The notes beneath the pieces are model-generated. The model saw only the letters and a list, made by a program, of their open reading frames with translations. It ran no database searches and was not told the DNA's origin. Below, one piece after another: positions 48,607 to 57,970 of a stretch of 64,000 nt of DNA. The DNA is taken from positions 62,001 through 126,000 of the forward strand of contig NW_015961948.1 in assembly GCF_000497045.1 (NCBI RefSeq), read 5' to 3'. The position numbers were made by a program, and so were the translations under genes. The DNA is from Kalmanozyma brasiliensis GHG001. Its lineage: Eukaryota > Basidiomycota > Ustilaginomycetes > Ustilaginales. Each line of letters begins with the position of its first letter. Position 1 is the stretch's first letter.

Positions 48607-50748
48607 ATGGTGTCCACAGGGTCCACTGCGTCGCTCTTGCGGCATACCGCTTGGTGTGCCATTGATGCGCTTCCAAGACGAGCAGCAACCTCAGCCGGCA
48701 TCGGATCAAAGAGCTCAGTGTCACAGCGGCCACCGTGTATGATGTCGCAGCGTAATGTTGCGCTCGCTGGCCCCTCCAATCCCCCAACCCTCACCCGCCG
48801 CTCGCTTCACACCACCCCATCGCCCTCTTCATCCCTATCGCCCACCAACACCCTCCCTACCCCAGCCGAAGCAGAAACGGAACACGCAGTAATCTCGACA
48901 TTCGACCTCTTCTCGATCGGCATCGGCCCTTCTTCCTCGCACACAGTCGGACCCATGCGTGCGGGCGTGATCTTTGTCTCTGACCTCGCCGACATGGGTC
49001 TTCTCGACCGGGTGCACTCGATCAAGATCAACCTGTACGGCTCGCTCGCGCTGACCGGTGCGGGACACATGACCCCGCAAGCGTTGCTCGGCGGGCTCGA
49101 GGGAGATGACTGCGAGACGGTCGATCCGCCCAGCGTGCCCCTGCGGTTCGAGCAGATTAAGGAGGAGAAGAAACTGCATCTCGGCAAGAACCTCTTCAAG
49201 ACCCTCGGGAAGGGGAGAGGCGAAGTGACAGAGGGCAAGATGGTGGAATTCGATTACGACAGGGATGTGAAATGGATGTTTGGCCAGGTGCTGCCTCACC
49301 ATTCGAACGGGATCCGGATGAGCGTTTTTGATCAAGAGGGGACGATGCTGGGTACCAACGATTACTACTCTGTTGGAGGAGGATTTGTGGTCAACGGCGC
49401 GCTAGCGACCTCTTCCTCCACATCTTCTTCTGGTGGCAAGCCGAATAGCGAGGACAATACGGCGCAACTGCACGACGAGACACTCGAAGTGGCCGCCCAC
49501 CCGATCGACTGGGGCGAAAACGTATTCTACAAGCAGATCCGACGTTCTGACGCCGAACCGAACCGACGCTCTGGCTCCTCTCCCACCGATTCGAACCTCC
49601 TACCTCGCGTCGAGGCGCCTTCCTCTGAATCCAACACCCTCACTCCCCTCTCCTCCAACACGCCGGCCCCTTCGCACGCAGAAAAGCTCACCGCCCGCCC
49701 ACCCACCGGCCCGCCCTTTCCCTTCCACAACGCCGCCTCGCTCCTTCGCCAATGCAAGACGCGCAACTTGACCATCGCCCAGGTGGTCTACGAAAACGAG
49801 CTCACCTGGAACCCGCCCGACGTCGTCCACGACAAACTGGTCAAGATCTGGAGCACGATGGACGAATGTATCCGCGCCGGTGTTGAGAGCTCGGACAAGA
49901 CCCTACCTGGGCCGTTGGCGGTTCGACGACGCGCTCCGTCGCTCTATGCGCGGTTGATGAAGGGTGTCTACCCCACCACTTCGCTTCCCTCGTCCCGGAC
50001 AGGGGAGATTGGCTTGGGCGAAACGCCAGGCATAGGGGGTTTGTCGCCGGTGTCCACGTCGCTAACCACGCGACCTCGCGTGATTGGCAGATTCAACCAC
50101 CCCATCCCACCTTCTCCACCACGACGAACCAACTTCCCCGCGATCGACTACCTCACGTGCTACGCGATCGCCACTAACGAGCAGAACGCGGCAGGAGGGC
50201 GCATCGTCACGGCTCCCACCAACGGTGCGGCCGGCGTCCTGCCTGCAGTGCTCAAGTACTGTTTCGAATTCATCTTTGACGACGACCCTTTGCGCGATCT
50301 GACCAACTTTTTGCTCACGGCGAGTGCGATAGGGATGCTGTTCAAGCGCGGGGCGACGCTGTCGGCGGCCGAGGGGGGGTGTATGGCCGAAGTGGGCGTG
50401 GCGACTGCCATGGCTGCGGCAGGGTTTGTGGCCGTGTTGGGTGGAGGACCGGAGAAGGTGTTGCAAGCGAGCGTGATAGGGATCGAGCACAATTTGGGGT
50501 TGACGTGCGATCCGCTGAATGGACAGGTGCAGATTCCGTGTATCGAGCGAAACGCTTTGGGGGCGGTCAAGGCGGTTACCGCGGCACAATTGGCGTTGGC
50601 GGGGGATGGAAAGCATAGCGTCAGTCTGGACGATGCGATTACGGCGATGCGGGAGACTGCGAGGGATATGCACACGAGTTATAAGGAGACGAGTCTGGGT
50701 GGGTTGGCGACTGCGGTCAAGGTGCCTGTTGCCATTCCGGATTGTTGA
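48607..50748 (+). CDS. iron-sulfur L-serine dehydratase (bacterial SdaA type), single chain
   Basis: The protein has 713 residues and converts L-serine to pyruvate and ammonia using a [4Fe-4S] cluster, not PLP. The N-terminal ~90 residues are Ser/Thr/Arg-rich and include [13 protein letters not shown], fitting a mitochondrial leader; a second start pair lies at 48736-48741. The beta domain begins [25 protein letters not shown] (SSSHT signature at 109-113). The alpha domain has [20 protein letters not shown] and three cluster cysteines: C592 (EGGCMAEVG), C634 (TCDP) and C645 (IPCIERN). The chain ends in Cys713, matching the C-terminal cysteine that caps the active site in bacterial enzymes. 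Two low-complexity stretches (~262-375 and ~440-510) enlarge it beyond the bacterial ~455 residues. No intron. Confidence 0.93.
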   Translation: MVSTGSTASLLRHTAWCAIDALPRRAATSAGIGSKSSVSQRPPCMMSQRNVALAGPSNPPTLTRRSLHTTPSPSSSLSPTNTLPTPAEAETEHAVISTFDLFSIGIGPSSSHTVGPMRAGVIFVSDLADMGLLDRVHSIKINLYGSLALTGAGHMTPQALLGGLEGDDCETVDPPSVPLRFEQIKEEKKLHLGKNLFKTLGKGRGEVTEGKMVEFDYDRDVKWMFGQVLPHHSNGIRMSVFDQEGTMLGTNDYYSVGGGFVVNGALATSSSTSSSGGKPNSEDNTAQLHDETLEVAAHPIDWGENVFYKQIRRSDAEPNRRSGSSPTDSNLLPRVEAPSSESNTLTPLSSNTPAPSHAEKLTARPPTGPPFPFHNAASLLRQCKTRNLTIAQVVYENELTWNPPDVVHDKLVKIWSTMDECIRAGVESSDKTLPGPLAVRRRAPSLYARLMKGVYPTTSLPSSRTGEIGLGETPGIGGLSPVSTSLTTRPRVIGRFNHPIPPSPPRRTNFPAIDYLTCYAIATNEQNAAGGRIVTAPTNGAAGVLPAVLKYCFEFIFDDDPLRDLTNFLLTASAIGMLFKRGATLSAAEGGCMAEVGVATAMAAAGFVAVLGGGPEKVLQASVIGIEHNLGLTCDPLNGQVQIPCIERNALGAVKAVTAAQLALAGDGKHSVSLDDAITAMRETARDMHTSYKETSLGGLATAVKVPVAIPDC

Positions 50749-51493
50749 CGGTAGACTGGACGATAGTCACGCAGAGATATGCAAGTCGCGCTGGTTGTGA
50801 CGGAACGATGCGAGCATTGTGAAGAGCGATCGAGCCTGAATTGCCATGGCGATGCAATCTGCAGAGGCACTCGTCACGTAGTCTGCCACGTCAACAGAAC
50901 TCACTTGACATTGCGCGGGTGATCAGAGGGAGATATGGACCAGTCCGCATCCTCCAATCGCCTCCGCAGTGCGGTTTCGCCTCGACCAGGGCCCCATCCT
51001 CCCGATCCTCTCTTTTACCGCCGCTCCCTCGGCATCCTGGACGGCACCTTCAACACGCTCAAGCACAAGCCCGGCCCCTTCTTCGTCACCTTCGTCTTCC
51101 TTCAGCTCTTCTTCAACCTCGGGGCGAACTCCGCTACCTTCATTGTGCCCGCCGAGGCCGTTCCGACCCGAGTTCGTGTAACAGCGCACGGATTCTGTGC
51201 TCCGCCTGCGGCCCAAGTGCGGTGGCCCGTCTCTCATTGTCGCTGCTCTTGTCGTACCTGGCCAACAAGACGCACCTGGGCTACCACCGGTGTTTTCTGG
51301 ATCTTCTTCGGTGTCTCGGTCCTCAGTGTGCCATCGTCAATGTGCTCTTCGTCTCCCGAGACCGACGAGCCGCAGAAACTCGCGCGATGACGATGTGACA
51401 AAAGGTTGCATTGCGAGAGGCCATATGGCATCCGTTCGAGACACAAAAGAGCCGTATCTCCTGGATTCCACGACATTGCTCGGTGGAGTACAG
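50749..51493. other. intergenic region holding a phosphate-permease relic
   Basis: Apart from the permease-derived pseudogene at 50988-51390, nothing was recognised between the serine dehydratase stop and the 3' end of the regulator at 51494. Confidence 0.5.
50988..51390 (+). pseudogene. decayed C-terminal fragment of a PHO84-type phosphate permease
   Basis: The stretch 51028-51190 translates as GILDGTFNTLKHKPGPFF, then FLQLFFNLGAN and FIVPAEAVPTRVR, nearly the same as residues ~404-465 of the intact permease at 15050-16645. By eye about nine bases in ten match in this part. Small indels then shift the frame after HGFCA and restore it at TTGVFWIFFGVSVL. A deletion shortens the PETNG-to-end tail. 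Weaker similarity reaches back to about 50988. The first ~390 codons of the permease are absent. It cannot encode a working transporter. Confidence 0.88.
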
Positions 51494-54400
51494 CTACATA
51501 TCCGTGCGCCAAATGTCCTGCAAAATCCCCGACCACTCCGAACTCCCCAGTACGTCGTTTAGAATAAAGTCCAACGAGTCGAACGCTGCCGAGCCGGCAT
51601 CGCCACTCTGGCCATTGGTCGGGTCGACCATGCCAAAGCTGGAGCCGTTGCTTCGTGCATTGCCCATAGGGACGCCATTGGCGTAGTACGGCGGGGGCGT
51701 GTGCGTGTGCGATGAGGCATTGGACGAGCCCGATGCGGGTATGGACGAAGAGTAGGGGTGATAGCGCTGTTGGTGATGGTAGATCGCTGGGTTGCCTGCT
51801 TCGAGACCTCCGCTGGGAGGCAGGGCGGCGGCGAGCGATTCCGTGGCATCTGGACCGTAGCGCTGCCCTGGATGACTGCCGCGCATGAACGACGATTCTG
51901 GCGCAAAGGTCGCTGCTGACGAGCGATATGGTGAGGAGACTGCCTCGCCGTGATCCGGTCGTGGCGCGACACCATTCCGATATCCAGCAACCGAAGGTGC
52001 CTCGAATGCATGCACAGCATCGATGCTCTTCTGCGTCATCTCGTCCTGCAGCATAGCTGCGTATCGGTCGACCTCCGGCTCCACCGCTGCTCGTCTCTCC
52101 TGCGGTCTCGAGCCAGCACCGTTTAACCTCGGTCCACGTCGGACCCCCGTCTCGACCGCGCCATTCCCCGTCGATGTCGTGCGCTGATGCTCCTTCTTGC
52201 GACTACAATCCGTCCAGCAGGCAATGACCTTCAGCATGCCCTGCAGAATATACGCGCAGGTAGCAGGAATGCTTCCACTCTGGATCGATCCCTTCGGATC
52301 CAACGAGAGCATCGCCGTGACGACGTTCGAGAAGACGAGCTGCCACGACTCGGAGCGCTTCGGCGGCGTCTTCCAGAGCTTGAACATGGTCGCGTGCATC
52401 TCCATCGCGTTGAAGGCGGCTTCGAGGGCAAAGCCGCAGACGTTCATCATGGGCAGCACCGTGCGTGATTGCCCCTCCACCATCCACCGGTCTTGCGTCG
52501 TGGGCGTCGATCGGCCGCGCCCGTTGGTGCTGGCCGTCTTGGCCGCCCGAGCATCGCGACAGAGGACGCTGACGTTGACAAGCACCTTTTCGGCAGCGAG
52601 GATGCGGTGTTCGCCGAATCGAGTGAGGAACTCGCGCATCTCGGGGGACGCGTTCTCACCGCGGACGAGCAGAGCTAGCTCGTGTGATGGGACGTTTTCC
52701 TTCTTGTCGATGCCGAGTCCGCGCAGAATCGCCGCGCCGAGCACAAGCAGATATCCAGCCGTCATCTCGATGTTGAGCCACGTCCTCAGTAGCTCGCCTC
52801 CGTCGCTGATGCTGTCCAGGCTCCGCACAAACTCCTGATCAACGCTGACGGTCTGTCGCTTGTAGTCGTCGAGGATGCTGGACAGATGGGCGAGCCGATG
52901 CGCTTCAGCAATCTCGATGGGTGCGTTGGCGATGGCATCAAATGCCCTGAGCAGCTGTCTCATCGCCAGACATCGGGTGGCTAGACCGACACTGCCTATC
53001 CTACGTTGACACGACCAGCGTCTGTTCTGGAACAGCTCGTTCTCCGGTACCTCGTCGCGCGCCTGCCGCAATGGAGGCTCGTCAGGAAGAATCAGGGATC
53101 GACTCCAGTCGTCCGAGAAGAAACGCCCATCGATGCTCTCGTACAGTTCGTCGTCGCCGAGCGTGAAGCAGTTGTACCACGCCTTGACGCTGGCCCAGGC
53201 CATGGCGGTTCGCTTGGTCTCAAAGTCGTCGAGTTGATTGGTGGAAGTAAAGAAGGAATACGGAGCTGCGGCGGTGAGAGCGACGCGGTCGAGGCGCACC
53301 GAGCGAGCGAAACGTTCTGCTGCATTGATCTGCGAGTCGGTGCGGATGCGGTTGCGAGACGGCCCTGGAATGGCGGAGACGTCGACGGGAAACAAAGCCA
53401 GAAGTTCGAGAGCCTCTACTGCCTTGGGCGAGCGTGGCGATGTGAGGTTGAGACGGGCCAGATCACGAATGACGAAGCGAGTGACTGAGAAACGCGTCAC
53501 ATCGTCGGCTGGATCCCGAATGTGCTGCAGAGCAATGAGGTAAAGCACCTGTTCGAGAAGCTGGGTCGAGAGTGTTTGCTTGCCTTGCAAGGCCTCTTGA
53601 CGGATCTGATAGGCGTTGGAGATGTGGGGCATCCAAAGGGTGAGATTGTTCTCGCACCAGTCGCTGAGCTGTTTGGACTTTTCGTTCGAGACAATCTCGG
53701 TGACGTCGGTCTCGATGGTAGCTCGTGCGGATACAAGGCGAAAGACCTTGGACGCAAATCCGTTCTGGCGAGGGACGAGCTCGGTAAGCAGCGTGAGGGG
53801 TCGACTTCGTGTGGAAAAGCGTTCCCAAGTGTCAATGTTGGCAGCATCTCTCGGACTGCGGTCCTGCGTCTTGATGTGAGGGTCCGATCCGGACGAAGCG
53901 GCCCTCTTATTGAATCGATCTGACGGTCTCGAGGCAGAAGTCGAAGGCGGTGCCTCGTCTTCGTCCGAAGAGGGATCGGGTGTTTTCGAGACGAGTCGCG
54001 CCTCGGCGGGATAAACAATGTGATCACCCACCTCGCGTCCTCCCGCCAGCTTGAGGTCGTTGGCGTCGGAAGGAGTGATGGAGGAAGGTACGAGACTAGT
54101 AGAGCTGGTGCTGGCTTGGCTTTGAGCGCCGAGTGTGTCGCCAAAGTTCGAAGCTAGCGAGGTGGTGGTGCTGGACTTCCGCATGGCTGGACGATCGGTG
54201 GCAGCAGCAGACGAGCGTCGCTTTGACGGGGTGGAACGCGCTGAGCCGGATTCTGCCGTCGACACCTTGGGCTTCTTCTTGTTAGCATCGTCGACGATAC
54301 ACGAGATCTGGAGCGTCTTGCATCGATGACAAGCCTGGTGATATGGGAGGGGCAGGGAGCTGGAAGGAACCTCGAGATCGGGGAGCTCGCATCGTGCCTT

Positions 54401-54556
54401 TCGCTGTTGACACATGAAACAGGAGCGGCGAGCGTGGGTGCGGCGTGGCTTCTTCTGGATGGGGGGCGTGTCGGTGTCATTGTGAAGCGGTGGTCGTCCA
54501 CGGCTGGTTGATCCGTTTGGACCTGAAACCGGTGATGAAGAGGCGGCAGGAGCCAT
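51494..54556 (-). CDS. Zn2Cys6 transcription factor
   Basis: The protein has 1020 residues from the ATG at 54556. The zinc cluster is at residues 46-86 (C46, C49, C56, C76, C79, C86): CFMCQQRKARCELPD, a long 19-residue loop, then CHRCKTLQISC. A Ser-rich linker with basic patches leads to a helical regulatory region from ~275. Its landmarks are WCENNLTLWMPHISNAYQIR, then LLEQVLYLIALQHIRDP, and LEMHATMFKLWKTPPKRSE near 745. The last ~150 residues are Ser/Tyr/Pro-rich and end in an acidic, aromatic segment (FDSLDFILNDVLGSSEWSG), a likely activation region. The wide cluster loop and C-terminal activation segment recall Leu3/War1-like regulators, without proof. Target unknown. Confidence 0.88.
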   Translation of the reverse strand: MAPAASSSPVSGPNGSTSRGRPPLHNDTDTPPIQKKPRRTHARRSCFMCQQRKARCELPDLEVPSSSLPLPYHQACHRCKTLQISCIVDDANKKKPKVSTAESGSARSTPSKRRSSAAATDRPAMRKSSTTTSLASNFGDTLGAQSQASTSSTSLVPSSITPSDANDLKLAGGREVGDHIVYPAEARLVSKTPDPSSDEDEAPPSTSASRPSDRFNKRAASSGSDPHIKTQDRSPRDAANIDTWERFSTRSRPLTLLTELVPRQNGFASKVFRLVSARATIETDVTEIVSNEKSKQLSDWCENNLTLWMPHISNAYQIRQEALQGKQTLSTQLLEQVLYLIALQHIRDPADDVTRFSVTRFVIRDLARLNLTSPRSPKAVEALELLALFPVDVSAIPGPSRNRIRTDSQINAAERFARSVRLDRVALTAAAPYSFFTSTNQLDDFETKRTAMAWASVKAWYNCFTLGDDELYESIDGRFFSDDWSRSLILPDEPPLRQARDEVPENELFQNRRWSCQRRIGSVGLATRCLAMRQLLRAFDAIANAPIEIAEAHRLAHLSSILDDYKRQTVSVDQEFVRSLDSISDGGELLRTWLNIEMTAGYLLVLGAAILRGLGIDKKENVPSHELALLVRGENASPEMREFLTRFGEHRILAAEKVLVNVSVLCRDARAAKTASTNGRGRSTPTTQDRWMVEGQSRTVLPMMNVCGFALEAAFNAMEMHATMFKLWKTPPKRSESWQLVFSNVVTAMLSLDPKGSIQSGSIPATCAYILQGMLKVIACWTDCSRKKEHQRTTSTGNGAVETGVRRGPRLNGAGSRPQERRAAVEPEVDRYAAMLQDEMTQKSIDAVHAFEAPSVAGYRNGVAPRPDHGEAVSSPYRSSAATFAPESSFMRGSHPGQRYGPDATESLAAALPPSGGLEAGNPAIYHHQQRYHPYSSSIPASGSSNASSHTHTPPPYYANGVPMGNARSNGSSFGMVDPTNGQSGDAGSAAFDSLDFILNDVLGSSEWSGILQDIWRTDM

Positions 54557-56214
54557 GTTGGAATCAAGCAGTGGCGCTTGTCAAGTGCTGCTTGGCCAAC
54601 ACGCTTCGAGTCTGCTTACAGCTGAGTCGAGTTGGGTCGAGTCGGGTGATCCGGTAGACAGCTGTGATGCTGCTAAAGGGGCTGAGCAGCTGCTATGAAA
54701 GCGTCATGAGAGATGGGCAGTCGAGACCAGACCGAAAGCAGGGTTGGTAGGGCCGAGCAGAGCAGCGAGGGGGAGAAGCGAGTGCGTTGGATGATGTTGC
54801 GTTCCAGATGGAGGGCTCCGTGGTATTATAGGACGAGGTGGGTATAGAAGAGGTCGAAAGATCGACGAGTCATTGGCTGTCAGACGCAGCTTTGCGGTCA
54901 AGGTTGCGTCAATCGACCCAAGCGGCGATCAAGGAGATGAGCAAAGCGGTCATGTCGATGGTTGAAAGTGACAGCAGCAATGCAAACATCCGCTGCAGCT
55001 CGTCGTCGGTGGATGAGGCCTAGAAGCGGACTGAGACAAGCGAAGCATTCGCATTTGACGACATCTGACGAGTGTCCATCTCGAACCGAACAATGCGCAG
55101 CAGCAGAGTCGACAGCACTGTGCCTTGATGTGCATCTCCAACCTAAAAGAAAGTGGCTGAGTTTGTGCAGCTGAGTCGGGATCAAGCAGCGATAAACCGG
55201 AAACAGGCTTCAGAGTCAGGGCGCCAAAACGCCGGTGTCCTGTAATCGAAGCTTCGGCTAAAGTTTTAGCACCAAAGGCACAAAAGAGGCGAGCTGCTTC
55301 CATTTTGACTCCATTTTGGCATTCGGGAAATGAGAACAGAAACAAAAGTCGGGTCAGCCGGTGGTTCCCAGTCAGCGTTGGGCGCTCAACTCAGCCGGAT
55401 GATCGGAATCTGCCAGTTGGCTAGTGCTTCGATCCTTTTTCAGGAACACAGACCACTGACGCTAATGCCCTCAACTCTCGGTCTGCGTCTTCGGAGTTGC
55501 TTTGCTGCTCTTCTCATGCCTCGTCGCCGGTTGGCGAGCACAGCATCGCCCATCCTGATCGACTCGCCAGCCTCGATTGATGCGATCCGCACCTCGGCCA
55601 TCCTCGACATGAATTGATGCAAACAGATTCACCGCATCTTGATGCCGTCGAATCGACCTCGTCCACGTTCCTCATCCACATCAGCTAGTGTCGACTGGCG
55701 TCTCCGCCGTTCTCCCTTGACGGCACCATGCTTCTCAGACGACAATCGCACAAGAGCTATGGCAGTGTCTGATCACCCCCTCCTCGGTGTCGGATCGTCG
55801 AGAAAATTCGGATCACCACGACATTCAAGCTCAGCAAGCCCATTCACTTCCCGGCGCTTTCGCCGCTGTGAATCGCTCTAGACTTCCGACTCATGGATCG
55901 CGCCTTTCTCCACGCGCACAGCTCTACCTGCGGCAAGGCTTCTGTGCCTCATCATGGCATGGCATCTCCATGGCCGATTCATTCTTTCGGCGACCCAGAT
56001 CGGCTCGGATTGATAAAACCAGGCACGTCCGGCTCCTCGGCAAGAACGCGATCATCCTCGCTAGCCGCGTATCCATGGATTTCCGTTGCTGCGCAGCATC
56101 ATTTGTGACTCCGCACATATCATCTTCCGGCATTTTGGTTCGATTCGTCTACAGCATACTCCGACAGATTTTCCCGTCGTATACGATCTGCCAGGACACT
56201 CTCGAGAAGCCTCG
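54557..56214. other. intergenic region (1.7 kb)
   Basis: This contains the regulator's upstream region and the 3' side of the siderophore acyltransferase. One ATG frame at 55330-55617 (95 codons) ends in a basic, Leu/Arg-rich stretch (LRSCFAALLMPRRRLAS) that resembles a targeting peptide, but no convincing continuation or splice was found. No repeat or RNA gene seen. Confidence 0.4.
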
Positions 56215-57543
56215 CTACGCCAGATGCTCCGGCAGCGGACCCATCGGACACAGCTGGAAGAATCTCTCCTTGCCAAACTGCACCAGCGCCGCCCTCTTGT
56301 GCGGAAAGTCGATGTACTTCTCGACGTTGCCTCCAACCATCATCTCGTACTGCACCATCTTTGTATTCGACAGCCGCGGTTCCGAGACGCACTGGCACGT
56401 CGAGGGATCCAACAGGAACATGAGGTGTACCACGCTTCCCATCCACGATCGCACACGATGGGGACCTCGGAATCGCTCGTCGCCCACCAGCGCGTGGAAG
56501 CCGCGATCGTGCTGTCCCGCCGTGTAGAAGTCGACCAGATTCGAGTGCTTCGAGTAGTAGATCTCGACGTAACCCCACGGTTCGCCGTCCCACTCGCCGA
56601 TCAGACCCAACGTGTATGCGTTCGCTTCGCCCTTGCGCATGCCTTCGAGTTGCTCCTCGCGACTGAGACGCTGACGCCAGCCTTCGTTGACCCGGTCCGT
56701 CGCGTGCCAGCCCGTGATCAGGTCGACGTCCTTCGCGTTGTTCGACGAGGCCACGCGGAAGGTGAGGTGAGAGTTGAGATCGGGGATGAAGCGCGAGTAG
56801 ATGGGCCCGGCCGACGGAGGCGGCTTGAACGGCTCTGCCAGCGGCGAAGTGACCGTCTCTGCGTTGGACGAAGTGAGGGCGCTCAAAGTTGCTGCGTCGG
56901 CGAGGGGTAGCACCCACGGAGCGAACGCTGGGGTAGGTGAGCCATTGCCTTGCCAGAAAGCAGCACGCGAGATAAGGAGGCGAGTGGTATCGACTTGCGT
57001 CTTGCCTCCCGGCGTCGACGATGATGGCGGCTTGGATGGATCCACAACGGCCAACTTGGATGATACGAGGTACGTCACCACGTCTGCCGCCAGTCCCTCT
57101 GTGCGAATCAGGACGTGCTCCTGCTGCGGCCACAGCGCAAAGAAGGCATTCACCCAGTTCCACATCTTCTTCGAATCAAGCTGTGCGCTGTCCGACGAGG
57201 AGATTCGACACTCGGCAAACCTCTGCGTTCGGAATGCCAGGCTGTTGGTGTCGGGCTCGGCTGCCGGGTTCGGATACGGTGCACATGGTGACTTGACGAA
57301 AAGGGTGCTGTCGGTGTCGATCCAGGCGTGCGTCTTGTGCGACGAAAGTTTGATGGCGTGTCCGACTCTCTGAGACTGCTCGTCTTCAGCAACGGCACCG
57401 CCAGACACCGATGCTCTCCTCTCGTGAGAGACGACGATCGTAAACTTGGAGCCGTCCGGGAGAGCGAATGGATGGTTGCCAGGCTGTACCACCGCGGGCG
57501 CCTTTTTGGTTTGCGGCGAAGCTACGTGTGCGAGTGCGGACAT
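56215..57543 (-). CDS. siderophore N5-hydroxyornithine acyltransferase (SidL/SidF/IucB-like)
   Basis: The protein has 442 residues from the ATG at 57543. The C-terminal GNAT-type domain (from ~245) has the siderophore acyltransferase pattern: FIPDLNSHLTFRVAS, then DLITGWHATDRVNEGWRQ, and EWDGEPWGYVEIYYSKHSNL. DRGFHALVGDERFRGPHRV, then the end motif GNVEKYIDFPHKRAALVQF, complete it. The N-terminal half is the poorly conserved partner domain. Such enzymes transfer an acyl group to N5-hydroxyornithine for ferrichrome-type siderophores. It could acetylate (SidL/ferrichrome branch) or add a longer acyl group (ferrichrome A branch). Because no ferrichrome A cluster genes lie nearby, the acetylase is preferred. 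The promoter shared with the next gene holds an ATCTGATAA site. No intron. Confidence 0.88.
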   Translation of the reverse strand: MSALAHVASPQTKKAPAVVQPGNHPFALPDGSKFTIVVSHERRASVSGGAVAEDEQSQRVGHAIKLSSHKTHAWIDTDSTLFVKSPCAPYPNPAAEPDTNSLAFRTQRFAECRISSSDSAQLDSKKMWNWVNAFFALWPQQEHVLIRTEGLAADVVTYLVSSKLAVVDPSKPPSSSTPGGKTQVDTTRLLISRAAFWQGNGSPTPAFAPWVLPLADAATLSALTSSNAETVTSPLAEPFKPPPSAGPIYSRFIPDLNSHLTFRVASSNNAKDVDLITGWHATDRVNEGWRQRLSREEQLEGMRKGEANAYTLGLIGEWDGEPWGYVEIYYSKHSNLVDFYTAGQHDRGFHALVGDERFRGPHRVRSWMGSVVHLMFLLDPSTCQCVSEPRLSNTKMVQYEMMVGGNVEKYIDFPHKRAALVQFGKERFFQLCPMGPLPEHLA

Positions 57544-57970
57544 CTTCGGGTCTCTGAACCTGCTGTGCAGTGGGAGGGTGGTGGTCGGACAGTACGCTAG
57601 CTAGTCTCAGCTCGCCTGCAATGACCTCTTCGTTCGCCCCGAGAACATCATCGCAAAAGACGTCAAAGCGTCTCCAGGGTCCATGCGCCTCTTCTTTTTT
57701 TCCGGCTCAAGCCTCCACAGCGATCTGTCACGGCCGAAATTTATCAGATGGCGATCCTTGTTTGCTGCTCTAACATCGCCCAACCGGGCGCCAAATATTG
57801 AAAGCGAAGCCGGAGAGCCGGGCCCATGCTCACTGCCGGAAAGCCGGCTCGCTTTTGGCTGCACGCAACCGCCTGTGCGGGGTCGACATCTTCAGCCCCA
57901 GCCTTCTTCCTTCATCTTTTCTACCACTCACACCTCTCTCCCATTCTTCCCTCCTCGAAGCTTATCCAAG
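57544..57970. other. shared divergent promoter, siderophore acyltransferase and quinone oxidoreductase
   Basis: These 427 bp hold the ATCTGATAA site at 57741-57749, near the middle. The right-hand part (57890-57960) is C/T-rich leader of the oxidoreductase. Confidence 0.6.
57741..57749 (-). promoter_or_regulatory. iron-type GATA factor site ATCTGATAA
   Basis: Read on the minus strand, the nonamer is a perfect match to ATCWGATAA, the extended site reported for fungal iron-regulatory GATA repressors (SreA group; Urbs1 in Ustilago binds GATA elements). It lies about 200 bp before the siderophore acyltransferase start and about 220 bp before the oxidoreductase start. Confidence 0.65.

Noticed and set aside
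50935..51390. 151-codon frame covering the permease relic as a real gene
   Set aside because: Only parts are in the permease frame; the middle is shifted and the transporter fold is incomplete.
55330..55617. 95-codon frame ending in a targeting-like peptide
   Set aside because: I looked for a downstream exon to 56214 but found no convincing splice or homologous continuation.
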